The position numbers and the translations under genes are program-made. Shown piece by piece: positions 45,601 to 51,419 of a DNA stretch of 64,000 nt (position 1 is its first letter; every line of letters begins with the position of its first letter). The stretch lies in the NCBI GenBank assembly GCA_029265405.1, contig JAJUJI010000002.1:218680-282679 (forward strand), read 5' to 3'. Below the pieces are notes generated by a model. The model saw only the letters and a program-made list of their open reading frames with translations. It made no database searches and was not told the origin of the DNA. This stretch comes from Clostridiales bacterium (GTDB taxonomy: Bacteria; Bacillota; Clostridia; Oscillospirales; Oscillospiraceae).

Positions 45601-46193
45601 AGCCCGGTTTCCCTGTGCAGGCGCAGAATACCGGCGTTTACGGGCTTTTGCTCCGGCAAGGAATGGTCCTGGAGCTCAAGATAGAAGCAGTCCCTGCCGA
45701 AAAGCGCGGCGTATTCCAGCGCCGCGCTCTTGGCCCTCTCATATTCGCCTCTCGCCATAAGGCGGGGTATCTCTCCCGCAAGGCAGGCGGATAATGCAAT
45801 CAGGCCCTCGCTCCGGCTACGCAGCAGCTCCTTATCTATTCTTGGCTTGACATAGAAGCCTTCAAGATAAGCTTGCGATACAAGGTAGCATAAATTTTTA
45901 TATCCTGTTTCGTTTCTGCACAGGAGCACAAGATGGTTCGATTCGCTGTCTATGCCGTGCTCCTTATCGGTCATTCGGCGGGGCGCAACATAAACCTCAC
46001 AGCCTATGACGGGCTTGATTCCGGCCTTCTTTGCCGCTTTATAAAAGGCAATGGCGCCGTACATGACGCCGTGGTCCGTTACGGCGACGGCCGTCTGACC
46101 CAGCTCGGCGGCGCGCCCGACGAGCCGCTCCAACCGGCACGCTCCGTCCAAAAGGCTGTATTCGCTATGGACATGAAGATGAACGAAGGACAT
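42666..46193 (-). CDS. dnaE: DNA polymerase III alpha subunit (DnaE)
   Basis: 1175 residues. Order of domains: PHP (FVHLHVHSEYSLLDGACR), polymerase core with PDIDMDF and the GPGRGSAAGSIVSY block, helix-hairpin-helix region and an OB-fold (ITIAGIISSVKTKTTKNNSLMAYVTLEDGGGSIELLVF). No embedded 3'-5' exonuclease, so DnaE1/DnaE3-like and not PolC. Clostridia normally use PolC plus DnaE; PolC is not in the window. GGGGAG precedes the ATG. Its position inside the cotJC-interrupting element is remarkable because dnaE is normally essential. Confidence 0.97.
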   Translation of the reverse strand: MSFVHLHVHSEYSLLDGACRLERLVGRAAELGQTAVAVTDHGVMYGAIAFYKAAKKAGIKPVIGCEVYVAPRRMTDKEHGIDSESNHLVLLCRNETGYKNLCYLVSQAYLEGFYVKPRIDKELLRSRSEGLIALSACLAGEIPRLMARGEYERAKSAALEYAALFGRDCFYLELQDHSLPEQKPVNAGILRLHRETGLPLVLTNDAHYIDREDAYAQDILMCIQTQKNVNDADRLRFGSEEFYLKSEAQMRSLFPDYPEAADNTVKIADMCSLEFAFGEYHLPEFPLPEGESDPQSYLRRLCEEGLARRYGNKAPDMKPRLDYELALIEKMGFTDYFLIVADYVGYARSRDIPVGPGRGSAAGSIVSYALGITDVDPIRYGLLFERFLNPERVSMPDIDMDFCEARRGEVIEYVNKKYGSDHVAQIVTFGTMAARAAVRDVARAQGISYGEADRVAKLIPAALNMKLDDALRISKPLKDLYDGSEEIKRLIDTARALEGMPRHASTHAAGIVITKKPVYEYAPLARNDEVTVIQYPMGTVEEIGLLKMDFLGLRNLTVLHEAVRLIKRTRPDFELKDIPEDDQNVFAMLTAGKTSGVFQMESAGMTGVCVGLRPGSIEDITAIIALYRPGPMDSIPRFIDCKHHPERIKYKHPLLKDILEVTYGCIVYQEQVIEIFRKLAGFSLGQADMIRRAMSKKKQSEIVKERKTFIEGDPARGIPGAVANGVPAEVAMEIYDEILDFANYAFNKSHAVSYAIIAYQTAYLKCYYPKEYMAALLSSVQDSSGKISEYIAECRQNGISVLPPDINESGEGFTVTPSGIRFGLVAIKGIGRNFVKTLEAERADKGPFKSFDDFCRRLCGAEMNKRTLESLIKAGAFDSLGVYRSRLMQIFPQALDNAAEERKGRLEGQISLFGDEEHYRDTPLPELEEYSAMERMLMEKEVTGLYLSGHPMDDYRDLARRAGAVSIGDVLSAFGGAQDEESGEFRDGQQITIAGIISSVKTKTTKNNSLMAYVTLEDGGGSIELLVFQRTLNDAGRLISEGTPVLARGKISVRDEKEPQLICDAMAPLEGNAAENDGGQTGVVQDAKTIRNGGAGKADMPGLSTSAKTLYVKLPSMDSPEYRRLQLVKTMFIGEERIVVVFSDTGKRAASTCWIHPSFVRELTEMLGPENVAVK

Positions 46194-46253
46194 GGCTGCA
46201 TACTCCCCGCGGCTGCTTTCAAATTAATGCAAGACGCTTGCTCAGCGGCCGGT

Positions 46254-47486
46254 TCAATAAACCGATTCGCGGATGCGCTCCGCCCAGGCTTCGTAGTAGG
46301 CCGCTTTTAGATGGATCCCGTCAAAGGTAGCCTCACGCGGCAGGCTCCCGCCCGAGTCGAATATAGTATGGACATCTATCAGATAAGCGCCCTTATCGCG
46401 GGCAAGACGGTCTATGGTCCGGTTTATTTCCACCACATTCTCATTGTTGAAGGAGGATGGGCATTCGGCAATTCCCTCGTTTACAGGCGGAACGTTGTTT
46501 AGATATACGGCCGAAGCAGGCTGCTCCTTCCTTACCCTGTCAATCAAAGCACCGTAGCTTTTATAAAAAGATTCCATATCAGAAGCCATTTCGTTTGTAC
46601 CGAATACGAGTATAACTATTTTGTAATTTCCGGAGCTCAGAGCCTCGTCCAGCCCGACCTTAATCCCGCCGCTCCCCGAAAAGTCGGCGCCGTCCGCCCC
46701 GTACACAGAAACTCCGTTGCAGTAGAAGCACGCCGCCCCGCCCAGTCCGCCGTAGGCGGCAAGCCCTCCGGCCAGCGAATTGCCTATAATTAAAGCCTCC
46801 GAGAAGCGCCCGTCTCCCGTTTCAAATCCGCCAGCCGATACATATTTCATCATGGGGCTGCGCTGGCTTTCTTCAAAGAGCCTCAGCATGATCTGCGCAG
46901 ATTGCGCTCTGGTAAGCCTGTCCTCTCCGTGAAAGCTGCCGTCGTCATAGCCGTTCATAAGCCCCAGGGCGCAGACTTTTACCACCGCGTCACGGTATTC
47001 TGCAGGCATCGAATAAAGATCCTCAAGCCCGGCCCTGACAGAGGCCGTATCCGGCACTGCCGCAAAGCCTTCCGGCGCCGAGGCTTTAATATGAAGACCG
47101 CAAAGCAGCAGAGCCGCGTTGTATCTGTCGAGAGGCAGCTCCATTGCGGCTTCCGAAAGCGCGCTGACTTCTATCATGCCGGCCGAAACGCCCGCCTCGT
47201 AGTAGGGACGCCACCACTCCTCGCCTTCCGCGCGGGTCAGCTCAGTATCGTAAAAAAGCATTTTGATAAACTGCGCGGCCGTCAGCGTTTCGCCGGGGTG
47301 AAAATTGCCGTCGTCAAATCCGTTTATTACGCCAGTTTTCCTAAGCTTTGTAACCGCGCCGTAATACCAGGCGCCTTCAGCCACGTCCGGAAAGCTTCCT
47401 CCCGCATTCATCGCATAGGCGCAGGTTGCGGCGGCTGCCGCCGCTACCGCAACCGCCAATAAAATAACAAGTCTAAACCTTTTCAT
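46254..47486 (-). CDS. SLH-domain surface protein with SGNH/GDSL-type hydrolase domain
   Basis: 410 residues. Signal peptide (LVILLAVAVAAAAAATCAYA), then about three S-layer-homology units (FPDVAEGAWYYGAVTKLRKTGVINGFDDGNFHPGETLTAAQFIKML; a middle degenerate one; VKVCALGLMNGYDDGSFHGEDRLTRAQSAQIML). The C-terminal ~190 residues look like an SGNH hydrolase: ALIIGNSLAGGL (nucleophile Ser in GNS), FGTNEM and DGIHLKAAYYEAWA (Asp/His). It probably binds the cell wall and deacylates an envelope polymer. Divergent from the recombinase gene across 103 bp. Confidence 0.85.
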   Translation of the reverse strand: MKRFRLVILLAVAVAAAAAATCAYAMNAGGSFPDVAEGAWYYGAVTKLRKTGVINGFDDGNFHPGETLTAAQFIKMLFYDTELTRAEGEEWWRPYYEAGVSAGMIEVSALSEAAMELPLDRYNAALLLCGLHIKASAPEGFAAVPDTASVRAGLEDLYSMPAEYRDAVVKVCALGLMNGYDDGSFHGEDRLTRAQSAQIMLRLFEESQRSPMMKYVSAGGFETGDGRFSEALIIGNSLAGGLAAYGGLGGAACFYCNGVSVYGADGADFSGSGGIKVGLDEALSSGNYKIVILVFGTNEMASDMESFYKSYGALIDRVRKEQPASAVYLNNVPPVNEGIAECPSSFNNENVVEINRTIDRLARDKGAYLIDVHTIFDSGGSLPREATFDGIHLKAAYYEAWAERIRESVY

Positions 47487-47510
47487 AACGACAATTATTC
47501 TACTCCTTCA

Positions 47511-47519
47511 TCATATAAT
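47511..47519 (+). promoter_or_regulatory. Candidate sigma-E-type -10 element upstream of the recombinase gene
   Basis: TCATATAAT fits the mother-cell sigma-E -10 pattern (ATA core with AT-rich end), 70 nt before the recombinase ATG. The -35 region (around 47491-47497, ACAATTA) matches poorly. The motif is short and AT-rich, so this is only a suggestion of sporulation-time control. Confidence 0.25.
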
Positions 47520-47589
47520 TATCAAGCCTATCCCCTTTTACAAAGGAGCGCGTGTATGATGCTATTTTAAATTTTAAGAGGTGGCGGCC

Positions 47590-49059
47590 ATGTCCGGCAA
47601 CGCATGCGGCAGCCTTCGCCCGGCGGCGGCCTACATAAGAGTATCTACCGAGGACCAGACGGAGTACTCGCCCGACGCGCAGCTTTCCGAAATACGGAAA
47701 TACGCCGCCCGCGAAGGCTTTATCATTTTGCCTCAGCATATTTATGTGGACGAGGGCATATCGGGCAAGGATGCAAAAAAGCGCGACGCCTTCAACCTTA
47801 TGATAAGCGCTTCCAAAACCCGGCCGAAGCCCTTCGACGCGATTCTGGTATGGAAATTTTCACGCTTTGCCCGCTCTCGCGAGGACAGCGTCATTTACAA
47901 ATCCCTGCTCCGCCGTGAGCTGGGCATAGACGTGATATCCGTAACAGAGCCGCTGTCCGATGAGAAGACCAGCGTGATATTGGAAGCGGTAATCGAGGCT
48001 ATGGACGAGTACTATTCGTTGAATCTTTCCGAGGAGGTAAAGCGCGGCATGACTGAGGCGGCAAGACGAGGCAAGCTGCAAGGAACGGCAAGCTTCGGCT
48101 ACAGGAGCGAAAACGGGGCGCTTGTCCCCGATAACGGAGAGGCCGCGCTTGTGCGCGAAATCTTCACGCTCTTTGCTGAAGGCGAGAGCTTTTTTTCAAT
48201 AGCAAAACGGCTGAACGATACCGGCGCGCGAACCCGCAGGGGAAATGCCTTTGAAAACAGGACCATTGAATATATTTTGCGCAATCCCGTTTATATAGGA
48301 AAAATGCGCTGGAATCCGACAGGCCCAACCCGCCGCGACTTTTCAAACCCCGGCATAATCACAGCCGACTCAAGCCATATGCCCCTGGTCGATGCCGAGC
48401 TTTGGGAGGCGGTCCAGAGGCGGTTAGCCGAAATCAAGCCGCGGCGCAAGCCGCACGGCCGTCCGGCGCAGGAATTGAGGGATTGGCCCTCGGGTCTTGT
48501 CCGCTGCTCGGCCTGCAAAAGTTTTTTGATACACTCGGCTCCACATTATTACAAATGCGGCGGCTATGCCCGGGGCCGCTGCGCCGCATCTCAGCATATC
48601 CCCTCGGAAGTCTTGAAGGAAGCCATAATCGCCCGGCTTGAGGACGACGCTTCAAGCGCCCCAAGCCCGTCCTACGATTTGATAAGGACTCGCGACGCCG
48701 CCGCCGAGCGGCTGCGCATATATGAAAAGGCACTTGCGGAAAACGAGCGCAGGGCCTCCCGACTGCGGGAGGCCTACCTGGCGGGGGCCGAAAGTCTAGC
48801 CTCCTACGTAAAAATAAAAGCTTCACTTGATGAAGACGCCGTCCGTGTCAGAGAGCTTCTCTCAAAGGAAATCAGCCTTGCCGCCGAGGACGAAGGCAGC
48901 CATGCTTTGAAGAGTTCCATTGAAGCGGCCCTCAGCTCTCTCGCCCGCGCCGCCGCAACAACCGCGGAAAAGCACGAAGCCGCCGCTTCGATCATCAGGG
49001 AGGCCGTGTATGACAAGCAGTCCAATTTATTGACTATATATTACAGGTTTTCCTTGTAA
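47590..49059 (+). CDS. Large serine recombinase of the cotJC intervening element
   Basis: 489 residues. N-terminal resolvase catalytic domain with AAYIRVSTEDQ (nucleophile Ser19), FSRFARSREDS and ITRVSE-like segments; then the recombinase DNA-binding domain (GYRSENGALVPDNGEAALVREIF ... YILRNPVYIGKMRWN), a zinc ribbon (CSACKS ... YKCGGYARGRC, ~residues 304-335) and a coiled-coil region (~375-440) typical of large serine integrases. The ATG at 47590 has AGAGGTGG upstream; the GTG at 47581 overlaps that site. It reads toward the right junction, 44 bp from the core, as in SpoIVCA-type elements. Confidence 0.93.
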   Translation: MSGNACGSLRPAAAYIRVSTEDQTEYSPDAQLSEIRKYAAREGFIILPQHIYVDEGISGKDAKKRDAFNLMISASKTRPKPFDAILVWKFSRFARSREDSVIYKSLLRRELGIDVISVTEPLSDEKTSVILEAVIEAMDEYYSLNLSEEVKRGMTEAARRGKLQGTASFGYRSENGALVPDNGEAALVREIFTLFAEGESFFSIAKRLNDTGARTRRGNAFENRTIEYILRNPVYIGKMRWNPTGPTRRDFSNPGIITADSSHMPLVDAELWEAVQRRLAEIKPRRKPHGRPAQELRDWPSGLVRCSACKSFLIHSAPHYYKCGGYARGRCAASQHIPSEVLKEAIIARLEDDASSAPSPSYDLIRTRDAAAERLRIYEKALAENERRASRLREAYLAGAESLASYVKIKASLDEDAVRVRELLSKEISLAAEDEGSHALKSSIEAALSSLARAAATTAEKHEAAASIIREAVYDKQSNLLTIYYRFSL

Positions 49060-49091
49060 ATAATTGGCACATTATGCGTGAGCGGCAAATC

Positions 49092-49130
49092 ATAGCCTGA
49101 CGGAATACGGTGGGCCGGATGGCGAGCTGG
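49092..49130 (+). other. Right junction (attR) of the cotJC intervening element
   Basis: Element half-site ATAGCCTGACGGAATACGGT (49092-49111), central GG (49112-49113), then cotJC sequence GCCGGATGGCGAGC. AATACGGTGG (49104-49113) repeats the left core. Read on the opposite strand the half-site is ACCGTATTCCGTCAGGCTAT, differing from the left half-site at two of 20 positions. Confidence 0.85.
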
Positions 49131-49618
49131 GAGCTTCGCTGCGCTATTTAAGCCAGCGCTACACCATGCCCTACGACGAGCTCAAAGGGCTTCTTACCGA
49201 CATAGGAACCGAGGAATTGGGACATCTGGAAATGATAGGCACGCTTGTCCACCAGCTTACCCGCAACCTGAGCGAAGAGCAATTGAAGGCCGACGGCTAC
49301 GACGCCTACTTTGTAGACCATACCGCCGGCGTGTATCCGACGGCGGCCTCAGGCACGCCATGGAGCGCGGCGGGAATGCAGGTTAAAGGGGATCTGATAG
49401 CCGACTTAACCGAGGACATGGCGGCGGAGCAAAAGGCCCGCGTTACATACGACAATATACTCAGGCTCAGCGACGATCCGGACGTAAACAATGTCATACG
49501 CTTCCTGCGCGAAAGGGAGATAGTGCATTTCCAGCGCTTTGGCGAAGGGCTCAGGCTGGCGCTGGACAGACTTAATCAGAAGAACGTATATGTTATGAAC
49601 CCAAGCTTCGACAGATAG
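49112..49618 (+). pseudogene. cotJC: cotJC 3' fragment (codons 31-198), Mn-catalase-like spore coat protein
   Basis: 168 codons continuing CotJC from GPDGELGASLRYLSQRY to the end. GLLTDIGTEELGHLEM, DLTEDMAAEQKARVTYDNI and FLREREIVHFQRF give the di-manganese ligands. In the joined protein these are Glu35, Glu65, His68, Glu136 and His169. The frame is open leftward only to a TGA at 49079; the first internal ATG (49166, codon 49) would omit Glu35, and no ribosome site supports it. No stop or frameshift occurs along the fragment, which argues that it is still under selection. The joined length of 198 is normal for CotJC. Confidence 0.92.
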
Positions 49619-49959
49619 GAGATTAACATATTTTAAAGAAAGCTGCGCTTTCGGCAAAGCGAAAGGCAAATACGGCGCCGCGCGCCTCCGAACCATAAAG
49701 CTGCGGAGCTTTTTGAAGCTAAAGAGCGCGCTCATGCCCGCGCAGACCAGACGCCCGGCCGCAGCGGATGCCGCCGCGGCCTTTGGCGACCGTCCCCGCC
49801 ATATTTATACAAACCCGGCTCCGGCCGGGTCTTTTAATTAAGCTTAGTGCCCGGGCAGGCAGTCTTAAGCATATTTGCCTGCGATTTAACGCGGAGTTTA
49901 CATTATGTTAACCCAATCAAACTGTAAATTTGCTATACTGCCTTCAGGGTGATGCGTTG
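49619..49959. other. Intergenic region after cotJC
   Basis: 341 bp without a supported gene; a minus-strand frame at 49406-49735 is a shadow of cotJC. It contains an AAAGCT-GCGG-AGCTTT hairpin with T run near 49697-49714, a second terminator at 49813-49835 and AT-rich sequence before the next gene. Confidence 0.6.
49813..49835 (+). terminator. Terminator downstream of cotJC
   Basis: ACCCGGC-TCCG-GCCGGGT stem-loop followed by CTTTT. Confidence 0.75.
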
Positions 49960-50574
49960 ATGATAAAAGAGTCGCACGTCATCGTAGGCGGCGCGGTTTT
50001 GGACTATTTGAAGAAGAAGGGCATTCTGCTCGATAAGGCGGGCTTTCTGGCTGGCTGTGTGCTTCCCGATATAAATCGATATTACGGCATCGTTCATCCG
50101 CATTTCCCGTCCGTCAGCATGGGCTTTGTAAACAAGGAAACCTCCCGGCTGGCCGAGATATACCCTGAAATCGAAAATGGAACGATTAATTACGAATACT
50201 GCCTGAAGCTGGGCATAATCGTTCATTACTGGGCCGACTTTTTCTGCCATTCCCACAGCTCGGGATACCGGCAGCTTATAATAAACCATGTAAAGTATGA
50301 GCGCCGCTTGCATAATTATCTTAGAAACAACCTTGAGCGCATTATGGAGGGCATCGAATACATTGAAGGCGCATGCGTCTCCCCGGGTGACATAAATATA
50401 AGCATGGCCATGCTTCACGCCGAATACTGCGGAAGGAAGCGTTCGCTTGAAACCGACATTACATATATTCTCCTGGCCTGCGCCCATTCGGCCCTTTCAA
50501 TCATACGGTGCTCCGGCAGATGTTTAGCGGCCGATGAAAAACTCCTTTCACCTTTGCCCGCGGGCGTTTGTTAG
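49960..50574 (+). CDS. Zinc-dependent phospholipase C family protein
   Basis: 204 residues. Family features are SHVIVGGAVLDYL, AGFLAGCVLPDINRYY, KLGIIVHYWADFFCHSHSSGYR (His/Asp metal ligands) and a late HAEYCGRKRSLETDITYILLAC. No signal peptide is visible, so it is probably cytoplasmic and of unknown substrate, unlike secreted alpha-toxin-type phospholipases. The ATG at 49960 has AGGGTGA upstream. Monocistronic. Confidence 0.8.
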   Translation: MIKESHVIVGGAVLDYLKKKGILLDKAGFLAGCVLPDINRYYGIVHPHFPSVSMGFVNKETSRLAEIYPEIENGTINYEYCLKLGIIVHYWADFFCHSHSSGYRQLIINHVKYERRLHNYLRNNLERIMEGIEYIEGACVSPGDINISMAMLHAEYCGRKRSLETDITYILLACAHSALSIIRCSGRCLAADEKLLSPLPAGVC

Positions 50575-50680
50575 CCTGACAGGTCCGCTGCGGCAGTTTC
50601 ATATTCTTTTTTCTCCACTTCCCAATTCCCCGAAAAACGTCCGCAGATCAAAGGATATGCGGGCGTTTTTCGTTTTTTTA

Positions 50681-50711
50681 TTGACATTGACTCTGCGTAA
50701 AGCTGTATAAT
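50681..50711 (+). promoter_or_regulatory. Promoter of the MerR-type regulator, 19-bp spacer
   Basis: TTGACA (50681-50686), 19-nt spacer, TATAAT (50706-50711). Perfect hexamers with an over-long spacer are typical of promoters that MerR-family regulators untwist to activate, so this may be autoregulated. Confidence 0.75.
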
Positions 50712-50728
50712 AGCTCCCGGTGAAGGAT

Positions 50729-51418
50729 ATGGAAAAGCTTACCGGCATAATTCAGGCATGTAAAAGGTATAAGACGACATCAAGGACCCTGCGCTATTAC
50801 GAGGAGAGGGGGCTTATTAAAAGCGTCAGGCAAAACGGCGGAGGACTTAGGCTATATGAGCGCGCGGAGCTTGAAAAGCTTGAAAAAATCTTGTTTCTTC
50901 GCGCGCTGGGCTTGTCCCTGGAGGATGTCAAGGCAGTCGTAGGAGCCGGCGAGAACACAAACGCCGTATTGAAGGCCAAGTCGGCGCAGCTATGCGCGGA
51001 GCTTGAAAGGCTGAAAAAAAAGCTCAGGCTCATCGAGGAGGCGCTGAGCGTGGCACAGGCCGACGGAGACATATATTCCATAAACGCCGAAGCCCCTTTT
51101 GAGCACTGCAAAAGCAGCTTCATAGAAACGGCCGACGCCTGCACCGCATTGTTCCTTCGCGGCAGGTTTGAAGAGATAAGAGGGTATTTCAGCGACGACC
51201 TAAAGGTTTATCTGCCTCTGGAAGCGTTGGAAAAGGCGTGGCTGGAAACCGTCGGAGTATGCGGCGGCTTTTTAAAGCTCGGAAAGAAGGAGATTGAGGA
51301 CAACACTGTGACGCAATACCTGTTTTTCGAAAAAATAGGCGTGACGATCAGATATGTGTTCAACAACCTACAGCTTACAGGCTTATGGCTGAATTATTTT
51401 TCCAAGGATGAGGGCTGA
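50729..51418 (+). CDS. MerR-family transcriptional regulator with C-terminal DUF3887-like domain
   Basis: 229 residues from this ATG (a GTG at 50720 adds three). N-terminal MerR helix-turn-helix and wing: YKTTSRTLRYYEERGLIKSVRQNGGGLRLYERAELEKLEKILFLRALGLSLEDVKAVV, then a dimerisation coiled coil (~residues 75-105). The last ~95 residues (ALFLRGRFEEIRGYFSDDLKVYLPLEALEKAW ... GVTIRYVFNNLQLTGLWLNYF) resemble DUF3887. The same domain occurs in the lipoprotein encoded 1 nt downstream, so the two probably share a ligand or substrate type. The predicted start of transcription is only ~11 nt before the ATG. Confidence 0.85.
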   Translation: MEKLTGIIQACKRYKTTSRTLRYYEERGLIKSVRQNGGGLRLYERAELEKLEKILFLRALGLSLEDVKAVVGAGENTNAVLKAKSAQLCAELERLKKKLRLIEEALSVAQADGDIYSINAEAPFEHCKSSFIETADACTALFLRGRFEEIRGYFSDDLKVYLPLEALEKAWLETVGVCGGFLKLGKKEIEDNTVTQYLFFEKIGVTIRYVFNNLQLTGLWLNYFSKDEG

Positions 51419-51419
51419 T

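Larger units (their letters stand above)
17579..49111. mobile_element. 31.5-kb skin-like intervening element interrupting cotJC
   Basis: Bounded by direct 10-bp cores and, just inside them, 20-bp inverted half-sites. Its right end carries a large serine recombinase gene 44 bp from the repeated core. Removing 17579-49111 (31,533 bp) joins GGT at 17576-17578 to GGG at 49112 and restores CotJC. The content is about 21 ordinary-looking genes (U32 protein, glycyl radical enzyme, regulator, redox enzymes, ABC transporters, nucleoside salvage, dnaE, SLH-SGNH protein). No phage structural, lysis, replication-origin or conjugation genes were recognised. Excision in the mother cell is inferred by analogy with skin in sigK and has not been shown. 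Confidence 0.82.

Noticed and set aside
17579..49111. Interpretation of the interval as a prophage or conjugative element
   Set aside because: No capsid, tail, lysis, portal, relaxase or type IV secretion genes were recognised; only the recombinase is element-like.
49112..49618. cotJC 3' fragment as an ordinary decayed pseudogene
   Set aside because: No stop, frameshift or missing ligand along 168 codons, and the 5' half and matching recombination sites exist in the same window; decay would not preserve these.
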